In this document: positions 31,476-34,863 of the stretch, one piece after another
Layout of the letters: each line of letters begins with the position of its first letter
Numbering within the stretch: the stretch's first letter is position 1
Source of the DNA: Cellulomonas uda
GTDB taxonomy: Bacteria > Actinomycetota > Actinomycetes > Actinomycetales > Cellulomonadaceae
Direction of reading: 5' to 3'
Length of the DNA: 34,863 nucleotides
NCBI RefSeq assembly: GCF_006538705.1
Contig: NZ_BJLP01000042.1
Coordinates: 1 to 34,863 of the forward strand
Made by a program: the position numbers and the translations under genes
The notes under the pieces: generated by a model
Database searches by the model: none
The model's input: only the letters and a program-made list of their open reading frames with translations
What the model was told of the DNA's origin: nothing

Positions 31476-32366
31476 ATGCCCGCACTGCCGCCCCTGGTCA
31501 GCCCCGAGGACCTGCGCGACGCGCTGGACGGACCGGACGAGGTTCTCGTGCTCGACGCGTCGACTGCGCTCGCGCAGGGCAGCGAGGGCGACCCGTACAC
31601 CGCGGAGCCGCTGCGCGCGCAGTACCTCGCCGCGCACGTGCCCGGAGCGGCGTTCGTCGACGTGAAGAACGAGCTGTCCGACCCCGGCGGCCCGTTCCTG
31701 TTCACGCTCCCGCCCGCCGACACCCTGGCCGCGGCGTTCGCCGCCGTCGGCGTCGGTGACGGCACGCACGTCGTCGTGTACGACACCGTCGGGTCCGCGT
31801 GGGCGACGCGCGTGTGGTGGCTGCTGCGCTGGCTCGGGCACGACGCGGTGTCGGTGCTCGACGGTGGCCTCGGCGCCTGGCGGGCCGCGGGCTTCCCGAC
31901 GGCCTCGGGCGCGGCCGACGACGAGGCCGCCCGTGCGGGCGGCGTCACGCTGACCCCTCGCGAGCGGCCCGAGCTGCTCGCCACGCTCCCGCGGGTCGAG
32001 AACATCTCCGCGGGCGACGCGGCCGGGCTTCTCGTCAACGCGCTCGACCCCGCGACGTTCCGCGGCGAGCAGGAGGTCAGCCCCTACCCGCGGCGCGGCC
32101 GCATCCCCGGGAGCGTCAACGTGCCCCTGTTCACGCTCCTCGACCCCGCCACCGGCCGGTTCCTGCCCGTCGACGAGCTGCGCGCGCTGCTCGAGGACGC
32201 CGGCGTGCTGCAGGCCGAGGGGGCGGTCACGTACTGCGGCGGCGGGATCGCCGCGACCATGCCCGCGTTCGCGGCGTTCGTCGTGGACGGCACCGAGGTC
32301 GCCGTCTACGACGGCTCGTTGTCGGAGTGGACGTCCGACGACCGCCGCCCCGTCACGCTGGGCTGA
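31476..32366 (+). CDS. sulfurtransferase, tandem rhodanese domains
   Basis: The 296-residue protein has two rhodanese domains. The inactive N-terminal one contains VVYDTVGSAWATRVWWLLRWLGH and LDGGLGAWRAAG. The catalytic one contains YPRRGRIPGSVNVP and the active-site loop C254-GGGIA. Family enzymes move sulfane sulfur from thiosulfate or 3-mercaptopyruvate to cyanide or thiols. The loop CGGGIA differs from the CGSGVT of mercaptopyruvate enzymes, so substrate choice is open. GAGGAGG lies before ATG 31476. A possible promoter is TTCCGG (31415-31420) and TAGCGT (31438-31443), 17 bases apart. The gene is probably monocistronic. Confidence 0.92.
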   Translation: MPALPPLVSPEDLRDALDGPDEVLVLDASTALAQGSEGDPYTAEPLRAQYLAAHVPGAAFVDVKNELSDPGGPFLFTLPPADTLAAAFAAVGVGDGTHVVVYDTVGSAWATRVWWLLRWLGHDAVSVLDGGLGAWRAAGFPTASGAADDEAARAGGVTLTPRERPELLATLPRVENISAGDAAGLLVNALDPATFRGEQEVSPYPRRGRIPGSVNVPLFTLLDPATGRFLPVDELRALLEDAGVLQAEGAVTYCGGGIAATMPAFAAFVVDGTEVAVYDGSLSEWTSDDRRPVTLG

Positions 32367-32561
32367 CGCTCGCCGCGAGGCACGTCCCCGGGCGCGTCGG
32401 TTCATGACGTCAGGCCGCGCCCTGGAGGTCCTCGGTGCCGGACGGGCATCAGTACCAGGCCAGGGCACGCGACGGCTGGGCGGCAGCAGACGTGCGTGTC
32501 AGACCGCGACGACAGGGTACGTGCCATCACAACGCTCTCGAACGACCAGTGGGAGACTGAC

Positions 32562-33020
32562 ATGGACGTGCATGAGCAGATCGATGAGTTCGGGCTGACC
32601 CCGGAGCACTCAGCCGCGCTTCGTGCGGTGATCGGGCTATACGCACCCGATGTCGACGTCCAACCCGGCTACATCAGCGTGCGTCCGCAGGGTCGGCACA
32701 TCGCCGCGTACTTCAACCGGACGTTCGTCGACGTCGTCGTCGACCCCCTGAAGGTGGACGCGGTCGCCGTACAGAACCCCGGAACACGGGCGCAGCCGAA
32801 GCGGACCTCCACGACCGCGTACCTTCGGGTGCCCAAGGCGGTCATGTCCGCGGATCGTCTTGCGGAGATGGTTCTCGGAGCGCTCGCATGGCGTGAGGCG
32901 GGGACGAGCTGGGGAGGTGAGGTCACTCACTCCGGGGTCGGGGCAGACCTCGCAGGAGAGACGTGCCAGACGTGCTGGACCGAGCTCTCGAACAGTGGCG
33001 CGTGCGCGTGTGACGACTGA
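32562..33020 (+). CDS. hypothetical protein with C-terminal cysteine cluster
   Basis: I do not recognise this family. ATG 32562, with GGGAG at 32551-32555, gives 152 residues. Residues 1-120 look like a compact alpha/beta domain (HSAALRAVIGLYAPDVDVQPGY, later TTAYLRVPKAVMSADRLAEMVLGAL). The C-terminal end carries four cysteines, CQTCW then CAC, that could bind zinc. Codon use and base composition are less GC-rich than those of the core genes, so horizontal transfer is likely. No partner gene is adjacent. Confidence 0.65.
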   Translation: MDVHEQIDEFGLTPEHSAALRAVIGLYAPDVDVQPGYISVRPQGRHIAAYFNRTFVDVVVDPLKVDAVAVQNPGTRAQPKRTSTTAYLRVPKAVMSADRLAEMVLGALAWREAGTSWGGEVTHSGVGADLAGETCQTCWTELSNSGACACDD

Positions 33021-33373
33021 CGCCGTCGGTGCACCTGGCGGTGCCGTCCGCCTGCCGCCTTCGCGCACCCTGGCGGTGACTGGCCCGCGGCGCACGGGAG
33101 GCGGATGGGCCGGGGCGTGCCAGGGCGCCAGGAGGCAGTGCCTCGTCGGGACTCGGCAAGCCGCCGATTCGGGTGTTGACGTCTGCAAGCGTGTCGTCCA
33201 GCACCGGGGCCACCCTTGCGCCGCGACGTCGCGGCCTCGGTGGCGTCCTCGGACAGGTTGCTACGGAAGCCCGGGCACGCTCACGTGCTAGACAAGCGCC
33301 GCCAACGGCGCTCGGTCGGCATAGTTCCACCCGGCTCGGGACACCGAGTGGCTCTCCATCACGCAGATCAGGC
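33021..33373. other. 353-base gap with no supported gene
   Basis: Long reading frames here on both strands are Arg/Pro/Ser-rich shadows with no ribosome site or recognisable motif. I see no RNA gene or terminator. The mixed composition suggests decayed accessory DNA. Confidence 0.4.
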
Positions 33374-33973
33374 TCACGCGCTCTTCTCGATGACGACGGC
33401 GTTCCCATTCGCGGTCACCGCGAACAAGAACGGCAGGTACAGGGTCCCACCGCTGTTGCTGACCGTCTCGGGGTCTAGGGTCAGGTAGTCGAAGTCGACC
33501 CCGATCACGGCATTGCACCCGAGCGCGTAGGCGGCCTCCTTCAGCTCTGTCAGCGCGTTGCGCCGGATGTGCGCCAGGCCGGCCATCAGGTCCGTGGCGA
33601 CGTCCCCGTTCACCCCGCCGAGCCAGCCGTGCCGAGGGCGATCCATGGACACGGCATCGTCGCCCGAGATGTAGCCCGAGTACCTCGTGATCCGGTACCC
33701 GTCGAAGTTGAAGCCCGATGTGATCAACATGCCGGCCAGGGCGTGCTGCTTCTCCTGCGCTGCGCGTTCACTCCGCTGCTGCTCGGCGGCGGCGCGCGCG
33801 TTCTCCTGGGCGGCGTACTGCCGGAAGGCCCCGACCAGCTCGTCCGTGTTGACGCTCTCATCGACCGAGAGCCCGGTCATGCCGACCCGGTGTGGTACTT
33901 GGGCGAGCTTGATCCACCGCTCGAACGCTGACGCGTCAAGCCCGTGCAACCTCGCGATGTCCTTCGCCTTCAT
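33374..33973 (-). CDS. YbjQ/UPF0145 heavy-metal-binding-like protein with helical N-terminal extension
   Basis: The 199-residue protein has a helix-turn-helix-like N terminus (MKAKDIARLHGLDASAFERWIKLAQ... in part), a charged coiled segment at about 50-78, and a YbjQ domain from about 80. The YbjQ pattern is visible: GMLITSGFNFDGYRIT, SGYISGDDAV, HIRRNALTELKEAAYALGCNAVIGVDFDY and a final ANGNAVVI strand. YbjQ proteins form pentamer-like rings; metal binding was proposed but biological function is unresolved. Its start lies 9 bases after the zinc-ribbon gene's stop, so the two are cotranscribed. Such pairs recur with SPFH proteins. Confidence 0.85.
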   Translation of the reverse strand: MKAKDIARLHGLDASAFERWIKLAQVPHRVGMTGLSVDESVNTDELVGAFRQYAAQENARAAAEQQRSERAAQEKQHALAGMLITSGFNFDGYRITRYSGYISGDDAVSMDRPRHGWLGGVNGDVATDLMAGLAHIRRNALTELKEAAYALGCNAVIGVDFDYLTLDPETVSNSGGTLYLPFLFAVTANGNAVVIEKSA

Positions 33974-33982
33974 GTCGTGCTC

Positions 33983-34243
33983 CTACCGCAGGTATCTGAT
34001 GGCTTCGGGATTGGTCGGGTCGATGTCCAGGACGAGGCTCGCGTACCGACGTCGGTTCGCGGGATCGTCCCGACATCGTTCAAGCAAGGCCTGGACGTCG
34101 GCGTTTACGTCGATCACGGTCTGCCGAGACGGAACCTCGTCCGGCTGGAGCACAAACCGTGACCGGCAGTACGCGCACACCGCGTACCCGCCGTGCTCGC
34201 GGAGGTCGTTGCTGCCGCAGTTCACGCACGCGACCAGGATCAT
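33983..34243 (-). CDS. small zinc-ribbon protein
   Basis: From ATG 34243, with GGGAG upstream, the product has 86 residues. The N-terminal half is a zinc ribbon (CVNCGSNDLREHGGYAVCAYC). The second half (DVNADVQALLERCRDDPANRRRYASLVLDIDPTNPEAIRYL) is two or more helices resembling a TPR-like unit. Longer in-frame versions reach 34363 but lack a ribosome site. It is the first gene of the pair with YbjQ. A binding partner or nucleic-acid role cannot be told. Confidence 0.82.
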   Translation of the reverse strand: MILVACVNCGSNDLREHGGYAVCAYCRSRFVLQPDEVPSRQTVIDVNADVQALLERCRDDPANRRRYASLVLDIDPTNPEAIRYLR

Positions 34244-34277
34244 CGGGCTCCCACCACCTCGTTCGTCGGGGAGAGCA

Positions 34278-34448
34278 TCAGAGGCCGAACGCTTCGGCGC
34301 GTGCCGCGTCGTACTCGTTCTGCGCGGCGAGGCCGGCGTCGACGCCCGCTTGAGGCTTTCCATGCCCGCAACTAGGTCTGGGCCAGCCTGACCGCCGTGC
34401 GGTCAAGGCGCCGACGACCGCTGCGATCGTGGCCTTGATCAGGCCCAT
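34278..34448 (-). pseudogene. possible minigene with compensating frameshifts (MGLIK start)
   Basis: ATG 34448 has a very good AGGAGG site 6 bases upstream and begins MGLIKATIAAVVGALTA. The frame then codes an odd Arg/Trp/Pro stretch and ends with QAGVDAGLAAQNEYDAARAEAFGL at TGA 34278. In the +1 frame between about 34390 and 34335 the sequence reads PDLVAGMESLK, which looks more natural. So the original protein may have been continuous through two offsetting indels. It could also be intact as a 56-residue peptide. It lies just upstream of the zinc-ribbon gene on the same strand. Confidence 0.45.
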
Positions 34449-34614
34449 CCTGCCCTCCTGTCGACGGACAGCCACGGGCGGCGTGCCCGGGTACGTGGCT
34501 CGACGACCAGGGCAGAGCCGGCACGCCGCGTTCACTCTCGCTCGTTTGGCGCTGTGCGAGTGGGTGTCGATCCGCTTGCTTCTTGACCATTGATCGACCG
34601 TCATTGCCGCCGTC

Positions 34615-34848
34615 TTGAGGGTCGGCCTCCCGCGGCGCTCCGGAGACCTCTGGGTGCCGGTGCGCGCACGCGGCCGGCTACACCACACCGGCATCGGCCG
34701 AACCCACGCCCGAGCCCCCGTGATCATGCTCATTGCCGGCCACGACGTCCGAGTCGTGCACGCCATCACCGGCGAGCTCCTGCGCGAGCTGACCATCGAC
34801 CCCACCCGCGACTACCAACCCCAGAAACACAACAAGCCGGACCCCTGA
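34615..34848 (+). pseudogene. C-terminal fragment of IS481-type transposase
   Basis: The frame reads GRLHHTGIGRTHARAPV, later VVHAITGELLRELTIDPTRDYQP, which is the conserved C-terminal tail of IS481-family (and related IS3-type) transposases in actinobacteria. The DDE catalytic core is absent from the 200 bases upstream, where the frame has no recognisable transposase sequence. It is therefore a remnant and marks the right side of the accessory tail. Its exact left border is unclear. Confidence 0.72.
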
Positions 34849-34863
34849 GGGTCCGGCTTGTTG
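34830..34863 (+). terminator. 15-bp perfect hairpin overlapping the transposase stop
   Basis: CAACAAGCCGGACCC (34830-34844) and GGGTCCGGCTTGTTG (34849-34863) pair perfectly around CTGA, whose TGA (34846-34848) is the stop codon of the transposase fragment. The right arm ends at the window edge, so any T-run is not visible. Such hairpins commonly close transposase genes. Confidence 0.75.

Noticed and set aside
32923..33408. Minus-strand frame of 161 codons across the 33.0-33.4 kb gap
   Set aside because: It overlaps the ends of both flanking genes, is Arg/Pro/Ser-rich, and has no ribosome site or recognisable motif.
1..34863. CRISPR arrays, tRNA or rRNA genes
   Set aside because: No regularly spaced repeats and no tRNA- or rRNA-like sequence were seen anywhere on either strand.

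Overview
The window is very G+C-rich DNA with dense, often ATGA-overlapping genes, many GTG starts and several probable leaderless promoters. Together with plant-polysaccharide glycosidases (GH51, GH92) and actinobacterial-type regulators this points to a high-GC actinobacterium, most likely a Cellulomonas-like member of Cellulomonadaceae. This is inferred from style and gene content; no marker gene for species is present.

Layout: (1) 1-512, the 5' part of a GH51 arabinofuranosidase on the minus strand. (2) 736-4944, a plus-strand operon that looks like a sporulation-delaying-protein (SDP)-type peptide toxin locus: a DCC-family thiol oxidoreductase, a small secreted hydrophobic peptide, a DUF5819/SdpA-like protein, an HTTM/SdpB-like membrane protein, and an ABC ATPase plus permease. 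A strong hairpin sits directly after the peptide gene. A histidine kinase/response regulator pair (6843-4946, minus) converges on it. (3) 7119-9402, an SPFH-GYF_2 protein and a zinc-ribbon membrane protein. (4) 9419-17587, a DNA-modification/defence island: Vsr endonuclease, 5-methylcytosine methyltransferase, and a minus-strand operon of DUF262, Z1 ATPase and DUF4420 PD-(D/E)XK protein. A perfect palindrome covers the predicted promoter of the methyltransferase. (5) 17736-18335, a PurN-like formyltransferase. (6) 18530-22151, a GH92 glycosidase and a GT4 glycosyltransferase, closed by a perfect hairpin terminator. (7) 22299-25167, AdoMet decarboxylase - DUF4178 - DUF350 - membrane-anchored aminopropyltransferase, a polyamine/membrane operon. 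(8) 25342-28690, a small membrane protein, then an FtsX-type ABC exporter with its TetR regulator and two matched operators around the promoter. (9) 28684-34863, an accessory tail: coiled-coil protein with a RelE-like end, SDR epimerase, tandem rhodanese, an unknown Cys-tailed protein, a zinc-ribbon/YbjQ pair, a damaged-looking minigene and the end of an IS transposase.

How they may work together: the SDP-like locus would make, mature and export or resist a membrane-active peptide, with the kinase pair sensing envelope damage. The Vsr/methyltransferase/Z1/DUF262/DUF4420 set would modify self DNA and restrict foreign DNA. The SPFH, DUF4178-DUF350-polyamine and YbjQ/zinc-ribbon groups are recurrent partners in bacterial membrane-homeostasis neighbourhoods. 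The most promising candidates for undescribed biology are the SDP-like toxin locus and the five-gene modification/defence island.
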